From NCBI GenBank assembly GCA_002393575.1, contig DGSN01000021.1:1-42011 (forward strand): a DNA stretch of 42,011 nt, in the 5' to 3' direction. The stretch is from Prevotellaceae bacterium UBA4361. GTDB lineage: Bacteria; Bacteroidota; Bacteroidia; Bacteroidales; Bacteroidaceae. Position 1 is the first letter of the stretch; each line of letters starts with the position of its first letter. The translations under genes were made by a program, and so were the position numbers. Positions 31,518 to 39,338 of this stretch are shown here, one piece after another. The notes beneath the pieces are model-generated. The model had not been told where the DNA came from, made no database searches, and was given only the letters and a program-made list of their open reading frames with translations.

Positions 31518-33191
31518 CTATTGATAAAGGTATCGCTTGATGTTTCGCTTTGGAGTCTTTTGGAATTCCTCGTTGCGTGGTTCGAGGGCAGTGAGCTGAT
31601 AGAAGGAAGGAAGGAGGGAATTGACATGGCGACGATACTGGTCGAGATGGCTGTTGAAGTCTTCGCGTGTCATGCCATGCGTCCTCAGGGTGTCGTCGCT
31701 CGTATAGACCAATCCATAGAGTTTCTGCTCACGCTGCACCACGACACATTCGTCTATCAAGGCATGGCCCATGAGTTTCTCTTCGATTTCCTCTGGGTAG
31801 ATGTTCTGCCCGTTGGCACCGAGAAGCATGTTCTTGGCACGTCCACGGATGAACACGTTGCCATGTTTGTCCATCGTTCCCAAGTCGCCCGTGTGGAGCC
31901 ATCCGTCCTTGTCGATGGCTTCTGCCGTCGCTTCGGGGTTCTTGTAGTAGCCGAGCATCACGTTCGTGCCTCTCGTCACGATTTCTCCTGGCACGTTTTC
32001 TGGGTCCTTGCTCAGAATCTTCACTTCCATGCGTGGTGCTGCCTCGCCACAGGAACTCTTCACGAAAGTCTTCCAGTCGCGATAGCAGATGATTGGTGCG
32101 CACTCGGTCATGCCATAGCCCACAGTGTAAGGGAAATGGATTTTGCGGAGAAAGTCCTCCACATCGCTGTTGAAGGCTGCTCCTCCCACAATCACTTCAT
32201 AGACCTGTCCTCCAAACACATTCAGCAGGCGGCGGCGAATCTTGCCGTAGATGATGGAACTGACGAAAGGAATGCGAAGTAGATTGCGCATTCGTGCTGT
32301 CTGTATGACTGGGAAGATTCTGCCTTGCACAATCTTCTCGATAATCAGCGGAACGGCTATCACGATGGTCGGTTTCACATCTGCAAATGCCTTCAGCAGC
32401 ACGGTTGGACTTGGTGCTTTCGTCAGGAAATGCACATGAGTGCCTATGCAGAATTCGTACATGAACTCGAAGGCAAAACCATACATGTGTGCCATCGGCA
32501 GGAGGCTCAACAAGCGGGTGCAATGCTCCATGCCCAGTTTTTCGTCGGCGAACTGCACGTTGGACACGATGGCACGGTAGGGAATCATCACGCCTTTTGA
32601 ATGTCCTGTGGAACCTGATGTGTAGCTCAGCATGGCAAGGTCGTCGGGATTATCCGTGAAGTAGCGCACATCGGCTTGAGCAAAAGGCATGTCGTAAGGG
32701 ATGGTGCCTATCGTGGCAAGATTGAGGATGGCATAAGCGTCTGCCTTCACGTCGAAGAGAGGTGTACCCTGCTCCATCTGCGCTTTCAGACTCTCGTCAG
32801 CACCCACCACTTTCTTCAGTATGCCCTCGCCACACATCAGCAGCTTGCTGTCGGAATGTGCCAGAATGTTCACTATCTGCTCACCGTTGAAATCGTTCAG
32901 GATGGGAACAACCACCGCACCATACGTCAATGCTGCCAGATAGCCAATCGCCCATTTCGAACTGTTTCGTTCACAAAGAGCTATCTTGTCGGTCTTTGCT
33001 ATGCCTAAATCTTCGAAAAACAAATGCAAGCGTTTGATTTCCTTTGCCACTTCAGCAAAGGTGAATTGCACGTCTGTGCCATAATCCGTATAGGCCACTT
33101 CGGTCCAATGCTCCCGAATCGTGGTCTCCAACATTCGCATTAGAGACATATCCGAATGTATATATTCAGTTAGTTTTCCAGTTATACTCAT
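31518..33191 (-). CDS. AMP-dependent acyl-CoA synthetase/ligase
   Basis: A 557-residue adenylate-forming enzyme, most like long-chain fatty acid CoA ligases. Motifs: LSYTSGSTGHSKGVM (P-loop), VGYGMTECAP, and GWLHTGDLGTMDKHG followed by RAKNMLLGANGQNIYPEEIE. The start at 33191 (MSITGKLTEY) is chosen because a -7 element TATCTTTG lies at 33208-33215, which places the in-frame upstream ATG (33236) before the promoter. The substrate acid is not determined; activation of fatty acids for membrane lipid use is likely. Single-gene unit with a strong terminator. Confidence 0.92.
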   Translation of the reverse strand: MSITGKLTEYIHSDMSLMRMLETTIREHWTEVAYTDYGTDVQFTFAEVAKEIKRLHLFFEDLGIAKTDKIALCERNSSKWAIGYLAALTYGAVVVPILNDFNGEQIVNILAHSDSKLLMCGEGILKKVVGADESLKAQMEQGTPLFDVKADAYAILNLATIGTIPYDMPFAQADVRYFTDNPDDLAMLSYTSGSTGHSKGVMIPYRAIVSNVQFADEKLGMEHCTRLLSLLPMAHMYGFAFEFMYEFCIGTHVHFLTKAPSPTVLLKAFADVKPTIVIAVPLIIEKIVQGRIFPVIQTARMRNLLRIPFVSSIIYGKIRRRLLNVFGGQVYEVIVGGAAFNSDVEDFLRKIHFPYTVGYGMTECAPIICYRDWKTFVKSSCGEAAPRMEVKILSKDPENVPGEIVTRGTNVMLGYYKNPEATAEAIDKDGWLHTGDLGTMDKHGNVFIRGRAKNMLLGANGQNIYPEEIEEKLMGHALIDECVVVQREQKLYGLVYTSDDTLRTHGMTREDFNSHLDQYRRHVNSLLPSFYQLTALEPRNEEFQKTPKRNIKRYLYQ

Positions 33192-33207
33192 CAGTAAAAG
33201 ATTTGCG

Positions 33208-33215
33208 CAAAGATA
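33208..33215 (-). promoter_or_regulatory. -7 element of the acyl-CoA ligase gene
   Basis: TATCTTTG on the minus strand, 16 bases before the chosen ATG, with CTTG 18 bases upstream. It implies a leader of about ten bases. Confidence 0.6.
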
Positions 33216-33330
33216 AACATTTTGTGCTAAATACAAGTATTTTCATTATAAAAATCGCACCATTCTCTTAATTTTGTGCAAGATTTTTCATTTTCAATCG
33301 CTTTTTCACCCAAAAAGCAAAGAAAAATCA

Positions 33331-33338
33331 TAACTTTG
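33331..33338 (+). promoter_or_regulatory. -7 element of the double SGNH esterase gene
   Basis: TAACTTTG, about 135 bases before the ATG; no clear -33. The leader contains a stem GAGTCAGGGA/TCCCTGATTC and a short overlapping frame. Confidence 0.5.
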
Positions 33339-33383
33339 CATTCATTTACTTGAAGTATTTCATTTTTTGAGTCAGGGATTATC

Positions 33384-33476
33384 ATGATGAAAAGGATTTC
33401 TCACTTTTCACCTTTGAGCGAATCCTCATTAGTCCTTCAATTCCCTGATTCGCTTTACACTATATTAAGATTATGA
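33384..33476 (+). CDS. Possible leader frame overlapping the esterase start
   Basis: A 30-codon frame (MMKRISHFSPLSES...) in the leader of the double SGNH gene. Its TGA overlaps the gene's ATG as ATGA (33473-33476), the arrangement of translational coupling. No Shine-Dalgarno and no family is recognised. It may be chance. Confidence 0.35.
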   Translation: MMKRISHFSPLSESSLVLQFPDSLYTILRL

Positions 33477-35164
33477 AACGTCTAACTATCACCATCCTAT
33501 CTGCATTGCTCTCTTTTGCTGGAGCAATAGCACAAAACAACACAGGGAAACTCGATGTGAACGGAGTGCGTGACGTGACACTCGACTCGCTCGCCAAAGC
33601 CAACCAGATGCGTCCCGTGAGCGGTTCGTCACGCCGTGGCAACAACCCCGTCCTGTTCCTCGTCGGAAACTCCACCATGCGCAATGGCACGCTCGGCAAT
33701 GGCAACAATGGTCAGTGGGGTTGGGGCTACTTTGCTCATGAATACTTCAACGAGGACAAAATCACCGTGGAGAACCATGCCTTGGGCGGAACCAGTCCAC
33801 GCACCTTCTACCGCCGCCTTTGGCCTGCTGTGCTGAAAGGCATCCAGAAGGGTGACTACGTGATTCTCGAACTCGGACACAACGACAACGGACCTATCGA
33901 CCACGACCGTGCCCGTTCGTCCTACAAGGGAAAGGACGGCAAGCAGCCTCTCACCACCGACTCCATCCTTGTCACCATCAAGGAGACTGGACAGCAGGAG
34001 ATGGTCTATTCCTTCGGTGGTTATCTACGACGCTTTGTCAGCGAAATCCGCGCCAAGGGAGCCACACCGATTCTCTTCACGCTCACTCCACGCAAGGCAT
34101 ACGAGGAGAGCGACACCAACCGCATCGACCGCAAGCTGACAACTTTCACGCCGTGGATTCGTGCAATGGCAGAGGAACTGCACACGCCTTACATCGACCT
34201 CAACGACATCTCTGCTCGTAAACTCGAAACCTACGGCAAGTGGAAAGCCGCCTACCATTTCTTTGGCGACAAGATTCACTCTTCTGCATTCGGAGCAAAG
34301 ATGAACGCGGCTTCCTGTGCAGAAGGACTCTACGCTTGCAACGACCCTCAGATAGCAGAACTGAAGTCGTATATCCTCACCGACAAGATTCAGCCTAAGA
34401 GCCTTCTCCAGATTCACCCAGAATGGGTGGTGACACGTCCTTCCAAGAAGGCAAAAGATACGAAGAAGAAGCCTCGCGTTTTCCTCACTGGCGACTCCAC
34501 CGTGAAGAACAATGACAAGGACGAAGACGGCATGTGGGGCTGGGGAGCACAAGCATTTACGGTGTTCGATGGTGACAAGTGTACGGTCGTCAACGCTGCC
34601 AAGGCTGGACGCTCAACGCGCACTTTCCTCGAAGAAGGACGCTGGAACGAAGTCTATCACTCCATCGAGCCAGGCGACTACGTGCTGATACAGTTCGGAC
34701 ACAACGACATCGGCGACATCGACACCAAGAAGGAGCGTGCCGTCATCCGCACCGCAGCCGACACCTGCCACGTCTATAAGATGGCATCCAACGGACAATA
34801 CAAGGTGATTTACTCCTTCGGTTGGTACTTGAAGAAATTCATCCAGGATGTGCGCGAAAAGGGTGGCACACCTATCCTCGTGAGCCTCACCCCTCGCAAC
34901 GAATGGCCAAATGGCAAGGTGGAGCGTCGCAACGACTCATACGGCAAGTGGTATCGCGAAGTGGTGGCAGAGACAGGCGTTGATTTCATCGACCTCCACA
35001 ACATCACAGCCGATGCACTCGACAAGATGGGCAAGGAAAAAGCTGCTGCCATGTTCAACCACGACCACACGCACACCTCCCTCGCTGGTGCCCGCCTCAA
35101 TGCCAAGAGCATCGCCAAAGGACTCAAGCAAATCAAGTCACCACTGCGCAAGTGCCTCAAGTAA
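33473..35164 (+). CDS. Exported double SGNH esterase, rhamnogalacturonan acetylesterase-like
   Basis: A 563-residue protein with two tandem SGNH hydrolase domains after a signal peptide (SFAGAIAQ). Domain 1 (about 58-290) has VGNSTM (Ser67), GHND (135-138) and Asp266/His269 (GDKIHSS). Domain 2 (about 333-555) has TGDSTV (Ser342), GHND (409-412) and Asp531/His534 (DHTH). Both catalytic sets are complete. The pattern GDSTV...GHND...DxxH is that of CE12 rhamnogalacturonan acetylesterases, which remove acetyl groups from pectin. The Asn in domain 1 (GNS instead of GDS) may shift its activity. A leader frame overlaps the start. Confidence 0.88.
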   Translation: MKRLTITILSALLSFAGAIAQNNTGKLDVNGVRDVTLDSLAKANQMRPVSGSSRRGNNPVLFLVGNSTMRNGTLGNGNNGQWGWGYFAHEYFNEDKITVENHALGGTSPRTFYRRLWPAVLKGIQKGDYVILELGHNDNGPIDHDRARSSYKGKDGKQPLTTDSILVTIKETGQQEMVYSFGGYLRRFVSEIRAKGATPILFTLTPRKAYEESDTNRIDRKLTTFTPWIRAMAEELHTPYIDLNDISARKLETYGKWKAAYHFFGDKIHSSAFGAKMNAASCAEGLYACNDPQIAELKSYILTDKIQPKSLLQIHPEWVVTRPSKKAKDTKKKPRVFLTGDSTVKNNDKDEDGMWGWGAQAFTVFDGDKCTVVNAAKAGRSTRTFLEEGRWNEVYHSIEPGDYVLIQFGHNDIGDIDTKKERAVIRTAADTCHVYKMASNGQYKVIYSFGWYLKKFIQDVREKGGTPILVSLTPRNEWPNGKVERRNDSYGKWYREVVAETGVDFIDLHNITADALDKMGKEKAAAMFNHDHTHTSLAGARLNAKSIAKGLKQIKSPLRKCLK

Positions 35165-35338
35165 AATGAAGAATGTAGAATGAAGAACGAAGAATGAAGA
35201 ATGTAGGATAAAATTACAAAAACTAAAATATATTCTTCATTCTTCATTCTTCGTTCTTCATTTAAATACATTCTTTATCCTTAATTCTTCATTCTTCATT
35301 TAAATTCATTCTTCATTCTTAATTCTTCATTCTTAATT
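35165..35338. repeat. Long inverted GAAGAAT heptamer arrays
   Basis: Plus-strand ATGAAGA/ATGTAGA heptamers (35165-35207), a 25-base AT-rich spacer, then over 100 bases of TTCATTC/TTAATTC inverse units to 35338. It fills the entire gap between the SGNH gene and the Smr-domain gene and ends ten bases before its ATG. The transcript can form a long imperfect hairpin. Confidence 0.87.
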
Positions 35339-35347
35339 ATAGTAGTC

Positions 35348-36403
35348 ATGTCAGAAATAAACATTGGTTCAAGAGTGCGATTCCTCAGCGAAGTAGGAGG
35401 AGGCACCGTCGTTGGATTCCAGAAAGGAAATATCGTGTTGGTAGAAGACGAGGACGGATTCCAGATTCCAACCCTCATGAGCGAAGTCGTCGTGGTAGAT
35501 ACCGAGCAGAAATCGTCTGCCCCAGCACCTGCACCCAAACAAGAGACAAAGCTAACACCAACTCCCAAACCAACGCCTAAGCCAAGCGTCGTAGAAGAGC
35601 GTGACGGAGCAGAAAAACTCAACGTCATCCTTGCCTTCGTGCCCGTTTCTATCAAGGAACTGAGCAAGACCAAGTTTGAGTGCTACCTTGTGAACGACTG
35701 CAACTACCACATCCACTACACCTACTTCTCTGCCTCGAACGCTGCATGGCTACTGCGTTCGCAAGGCGTTATCGAGCCTAACACGAAAGTGTTCATCGAA
35801 GAGATTGAATACTCCATGCTCGACGACATCGAGAAAGTGGGAGTCCAACTCATTGCCTACAAGCAGGGCAAACCCTTCCAACTCAAACCAGCCATCAGTG
35901 TCAGTCTGCGCATCGACCTCACGAAGTTCTACAAGCTCCATACCTTCCGTGAGAGTCTTTTCTTCGACGAACCAACCCTTGAATACGACATCGTGCGTGA
36001 TGACCAGCCCATTCGTCCTCTCGTCGTTTCTGCCCAAGAACTGAAAAAGGCGATGTACGAGAAGGAAGAAGAAGACCGTCCCAAGGTGCAACCAGCACGC
36101 GAAAAGAAGGCCGACCGCAACGCTCCCATCGAAGTCGATCTCCACGCCCACGAACTCCTTGAAACCACCGCTGGCATGTCGGCAGGCGACATCAAAGAAT
36201 ACCAATTAGGCGTGTTCCGCAACACCATGAACGAACACCTCAAGGAGAAAGGTCGTCGCATCGTCTTCATCCACGGCAAGGGCGATGGCATCCTTCGCAA
36301 CGCCATCATCACAGAACTGAAACGCCACTACAAATCCTGCACCTACCAAGATGCCTCCTTCCAGCAATACGGTTTCGGTGCCACGATGGTGATTATTCAC
36401 TGA
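35348..36403 (+). CDS. DUF2027 protein with C-terminal Smr domain
   Basis: A 351-residue cytoplasmic protein. N-terminal residues 1-50 form a small beta-barrel-like part (IGSRVRFLSEVGGGTVVGFQ), followed by a Pro/Lys linker (60-85). The DUF2027 core is about 90-215. The C-terminal Smr (MutS2-type) domain is about 270-351, with the expected IEVDLHAHEL and the FIHGKGDGILR nuclease motif. Smr domains bind or nick nucleic acid; in some bacteria they cleave mRNA at stalled ribosomes. The exact role in Bacteroidetes is unproven. Confidence 0.9.
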   Translation: MSEINIGSRVRFLSEVGGGTVVGFQKGNIVLVEDEDGFQIPTLMSEVVVVDTEQKSSAPAPAPKQETKLTPTPKPTPKPSVVEERDGAEKLNVILAFVPVSIKELSKTKFECYLVNDCNYHIHYTYFSASNAAWLLRSQGVIEPNTKVFIEEIEYSMLDDIEKVGVQLIAYKQGKPFQLKPAISVSLRIDLTKFYKLHTFRESLFFDEPTLEYDIVRDDQPIRPLVVSAQELKKAMYEKEEEDRPKVQPAREKKADRNAPIEVDLHAHELLETTAGMSAGDIKEYQLGVFRNTMNEHLKEKGRRIVFIHGKGDGILRNAIITELKRHYKSCTYQDASFQQYGFGATMVIIH

Positions 36404-36475
36404 TAAATGAAGAATGAAGAATAAAGAATCATTTCAAACACTCATCTACATTCTTCACTTTTCATTTTTCTCTCT
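36404..36475. repeat. Inverted GAAGAAT heptamer arrays
   Basis: AATGAAGAATGAAGAATAAA (36405-36430) then the inverse TTCTTCACTTTTCAT (about 36451-36472). Same layout as at 14028 and 35165, shorter, just after the Smr-domain gene. Confidence 0.7.
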
Positions 36476-36543
36476 ATAGGACATATTTCACTCAAATTCT
36501 ATTATTTATTTTCGAAAATACAATCCGTTTTCTAAAAATATCG

Positions 36544-36551
36544 TAATTTTG
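36544..36551 (+). promoter_or_regulatory. -7 element of the small-protein/GNAT pair
   Basis: TAATTTTG matches TAnnTTTG, 31 bases before the first ATG. No clear -33. Confidence 0.55.
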
Positions 36552-36582
36552 CAGCATAATTATTCACTAAAGAGCTATAACA

Positions 36583-36750
36583 ATGGCAACAGCAATTAAA
36601 GCAATCCCAACGCTAAAAGGCAAGGAAGCACGTGAATTTCTTCGTCGTGCAGAGGAAGCCGAGCGTAATTTCAAAGGGAACAAAGACAAAGATCAGCATC
36701 CTCTCTGTGTGATGGCTCATAAAATACTAAGCAAAGCGGGCATGCTTTAA
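36583..36750 (+). CDS. Small protein (55 aa), possible antitoxin
   Basis: Begins MATAIKAIPTLKGKEAREFL and ends KILSKAGML; highly charged, likely helical (residues 13-30). It ends 13 bases before a GNAT gene. Small proteins of this shape next to GNAT genes occur in Bacteroidales and would fit an antitoxin. It is not a ribbon-helix-helix protein like the TacA/AtaR antitoxins, as far as can be seen. Function inferred from position only. Confidence 0.7.
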   Translation: MATAIKAIPTLKGKEAREFLRRAEEAERNFKGNKDKDQHPLCVMAHKILSKAGML

Positions 36751-36763
36751 AAGCAGATAGTAT

Positions 36764-37369
36764 ATGTCTTTCTTGCTTGAACAATGCACATTCTTTGAAT
36801 TGACAGATGACATTCTCGCCACCTGTCAACCTTTTTCTTGTGGCAATGCAGACCTCGATGACTTCTTTCAGAACGATGCCACACGATATGCTCATTACCT
36901 GATGGGAAAGACTTATTGTTTTCGTCTAAACAGCGACCCGACAAAAATTGTTTGTGCATTGACGGTTTCAAACGACAGCATCCGCATTTATGACCTGCCG
37001 CGTAGTCGCCGAGATTACATGAAGAGTTTGACACATCATGAAAAACCCCTACGAAGATATCCTGGAGTACTGATTGGTCGTCTGGGAGTTAGCACTGAAT
37101 TTGCAGGAAAAGGAATAGGAAGTGAAGCTCTTGATTTCGTGAAAGGATGGTTCTATTCAAGTAGCAATAAGACTGGATGCCGTTTTGTAATCATCGATGC
37201 TGTCAATGAACCACAAGTTCTTTCATTCTACAAAAAGAATGATTTTCACCCTCTTTTTCCTACTGAAGCGCAGGAGTTTGCTTATACAATGGGAAAAAAA
37301 GATACGCCAATCAAGTTAGCCACTCGACTGTTATATTTTGACTTACTGAAGTTGCGTCAAGAAGATTGA
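36764..37369 (+). CDS. GNAT acetyltransferase, TacT/AtaT-like toxin candidate
   Basis: A 201-residue acetyltransferase. The N-terminal FSCGNADLDDFFQNDA is the F.CG...LD.F....A motif of GNAT toxins that acetylate the amino group of aminoacyl-tRNA. The acetyl-CoA loop is GRLGVSTEFAGKGIGSEAL (residues 105-123), and Tyr156 in SFYKKNDF is at the catalytic position. The protein is somewhat longer than usual (about 160-175), with an insert near residues 75-100. It is in an operon with the 55-residue protein. Acetylating another substrate is possible. Confidence 0.83.
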   Translation: MSFLLEQCTFFELTDDILATCQPFSCGNADLDDFFQNDATRYAHYLMGKTYCFRLNSDPTKIVCALTVSNDSIRIYDLPRSRRDYMKSLTHHEKPLRRYPGVLIGRLGVSTEFAGKGIGSEALDFVKGWFYSSSNKTGCRFVIIDAVNEPQVLSFYKKNDFHPLFPTEAQEFAYTMGKKDTPIKLATRLLYFDLLKLRQED

Positions 37370-37613
37370 AGTCTTATTGTATAAGAAGTTCAGTCCTTAT
37401 TCTTCACTTTGATTTCTTTATAGGCTACGCCAAGATAAAGGTTCAATTATCTACATTTTTCATTCTTCATTTAAAAACATTCTCCATTTAATTTCGTTTT
37501 TCATCGATTTTCCTCCCCAAAGTCAAAAAATGCCGAATTCATCGGGAGAAATTTGGATTCGGACAGTTGGGACGAATGGTTGTGCTGGGGTGTTTGATGA
37601 TGGAAAAACTATC
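37370..37613. other. Gene-free stretch before the TPR regulator
   Basis: Holds a GAAGAAT-like inverse fragment (about 37456-37475) and the motif CGCCAAGATAAAGGTTCAA (37428-37446), nearly identical to 21628-21646. The regulator's frame is open from 37530 but the part before 37680 precedes its promoter. Confidence 0.45.
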
Positions 37614-37674
37614 ATTTGCGTACTATTTGCGTACTCTTTTGTTTTGAAGATACATGAATTCTTGCTTATCTTTG
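37614..37674 (+). promoter_or_regulatory. Promoter with GCGTACT operator, leaderless start
   Basis: Two 11-bp direct repeats ATTTGCGTACT (37614-37624, 37625-37635, then C) are followed 30 bases later by the -7 element. The promoter is TTTG (37643-37646), 20 bases, TATCTTTG (37667-37674), an exact consensus. The ATG at 37680 is only 6 bases past the -7 element, so the mRNA should have almost no leader. The same repeats, at the same 30-base distance, precede the promoter at 41774. Confidence 0.8.
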
Positions 37675-37679
37675 CAAGG

Positions 37680-39323
37680 ATGAAAACACTGACCACACAT
37701 ATTCAGAACCATTGCGTAATCGTTCTGTGCATATTCTGTTTGTTCGCCTGTTCGGGAGAAGATGTCCGAATGGAAGAACGGTTGAGAAAGATTCAGGCAG
37801 CGGACAAAGCATTCGTCGTGCAAGAATCAACAGCTGAAATTGATTCCATCGTACACTATTTCGAGAAGCATCCTTCGAAGGAACTGCTTCCCCTATCCTA
37901 TTACTATGCGGGACGCATCTACAGCGATTTGGAAGATGCTCCGCAAGCAATGGAGTATTTCCAAAAAGCATTAGAATGTGAGCCCGACGACAGTCTGGCT
38001 GCACTTGCACACAGTCAAATGGGAAGTCTCCTGCTGCGCCAACGGATGGTGACAGCATCGATGGAGCATGTGCGGGCTGCGTATCACTACGACGTACAGC
38101 AGGCAGACACGACCGGCATGATTTTCGACTTGCGTGACTTGGGCAATGCCTTCCGATGCACAAAGGACGAGGTGGATTCCTGCCTCAACTACTATGAGGA
38201 AGCCCTTCGGCTCGCCACGGAGCAGGGCGACACATTGATGCAGGAGGAACTGAAAGGAAGCATCGCCGTCTATCTGATTCAGACCGATAGTCTTCAGGCT
38301 GCTTGGCATTTGTTGCGACCCTTGTTGGAAAACATAGACCAAAGGGATGCCAGTTCTGCGAGCAGCCTAAGAAGCATGGCGGCTGAGTATTATCTGAAAA
38401 CGGGAAACACCGACTCAGCTTGCATCTATTACGAACAGCTCACGCAGAACGGTACGCTCTATGCCAAACAGGAGGCATATCGGCAATTAGCAAAACACTA
38501 TTTGGCGAAAGGCGACTTGCAAAGGGCGACGGAACAGCTGATAAACTACGAAAAATACACCGACTCCATCGCTATCACGATGCAGGCGGAGGCACTAACG
38601 CAAGCGGATGCGCTCTTCAACTACCGATTGCGGGAGCAAGAGAACGAACGACTCACGAAGACGATGACGGAAACGAAAACGATAGCCATAGGAGCCACCG
38701 GACTGTTGTTGCTCTGCGGGTGTACCATGCTCTTTTTGTACGAACGCAACAAGCGCAAGCAGATAGCACAGCAACTGCATACGGAGCGCATGAAGGAAGT
38801 GCAAGAGCAGCAATACAAGCGCAGTCTTGCCTACATCGAGGAAAACGAGAAGAAGATGAAGGAGCTGGAGGAGCAAATGGAGAAGACGGGACAGGAGAAT
38901 ACCCAGTTAAGAAAAACAATACAGAAACTGACGTATGCCAACGAACTGGCATCGATTCAGATGCTGGAACATCAACAGGCAGACAGGTTGGTGAAAACTT
39001 CCTCCATCTACCAACGCATCCAAATTCTACTCAACAACAAGGAAAGCATTGGCATGAACGATGAGATTTGGAAAGAGTTGGAAGAAGTTGTTGAACAGGC
39101 ATACAGCGGATTTCTGGAACGCGTCGAAGACCTGTGTCCCCTCAACTGGCAAGAACGCAACCTCTGTCTCCTGCTCAAGGCAGGTTTCTCACCTTCAAGC
39201 ATAGCCGTACTCACAGCACACAGCAAACAAAGCATTTCATCGACAAGAAGCCGACTCTACGAGCGTACCTTCCTAAAGAAAGGTACACCCAGCCAGTGGG
39301 ACGAGTTTATCTTGTCTCTATAA
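37680..39323 (+). CDS. TPR lipoprotein-type membrane regulator with C-terminal HTH-like domain
   Basis: A 547-residue protein. The N-terminus is a lipoprotein-like signal (IVLCIFCLFACSGED). Tetratricopeptide repeats cover about 50-320 (AMEYFQKALECEPDDSLAAL-type). A membrane segment follows (IAIGATGLLLLCGCTMLFLY, about 340-360), then a coiled coil (about 370-455), and a C-terminal region NWQERNLCLLLKAGFSPSSI, AVLTAHSKQSISSTRSRLYE resembling a LuxR-type helix-turn-helix. This is a known Bacteroidetes layout for membrane-bound one-component regulators. It is likely to sense outside the membrane and bind DNA inside. The GCGTACT repeats at its own promoter are candidate sites. Confidence 0.85.
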   Translation: MKTLTTHIQNHCVIVLCIFCLFACSGEDVRMEERLRKIQAADKAFVVQESTAEIDSIVHYFEKHPSKELLPLSYYYAGRIYSDLEDAPQAMEYFQKALECEPDDSLAALAHSQMGSLLLRQRMVTASMEHVRAAYHYDVQQADTTGMIFDLRDLGNAFRCTKDEVDSCLNYYEEALRLATEQGDTLMQEELKGSIAVYLIQTDSLQAAWHLLRPLLENIDQRDASSASSLRSMAAEYYLKTGNTDSACIYYEQLTQNGTLYAKQEAYRQLAKHYLAKGDLQRATEQLINYEKYTDSIAITMQAEALTQADALFNYRLREQENERLTKTMTETKTIAIGATGLLLLCGCTMLFLYERNKRKQIAQQLHTERMKEVQEQQYKRSLAYIEENEKKMKELEEQMEKTGQENTQLRKTIQKLTYANELASIQMLEHQQADRLVKTSSIYQRIQILLNNKESIGMNDEIWKELEEVVEQAYSGFLERVEDLCPLNWQERNLCLLLKAGFSPSSIAVLTAHSKQSISSTRSRLYERTFLKKGTPSQWDEFILSL

Positions 39324-39338
39324 TATATTAAGGTAACA

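Noticed and set aside
37530..37679. N-terminal extension of the TPR regulator
   Set aside because: It covers the operator and promoter; the start at 37680 gives the export signal.
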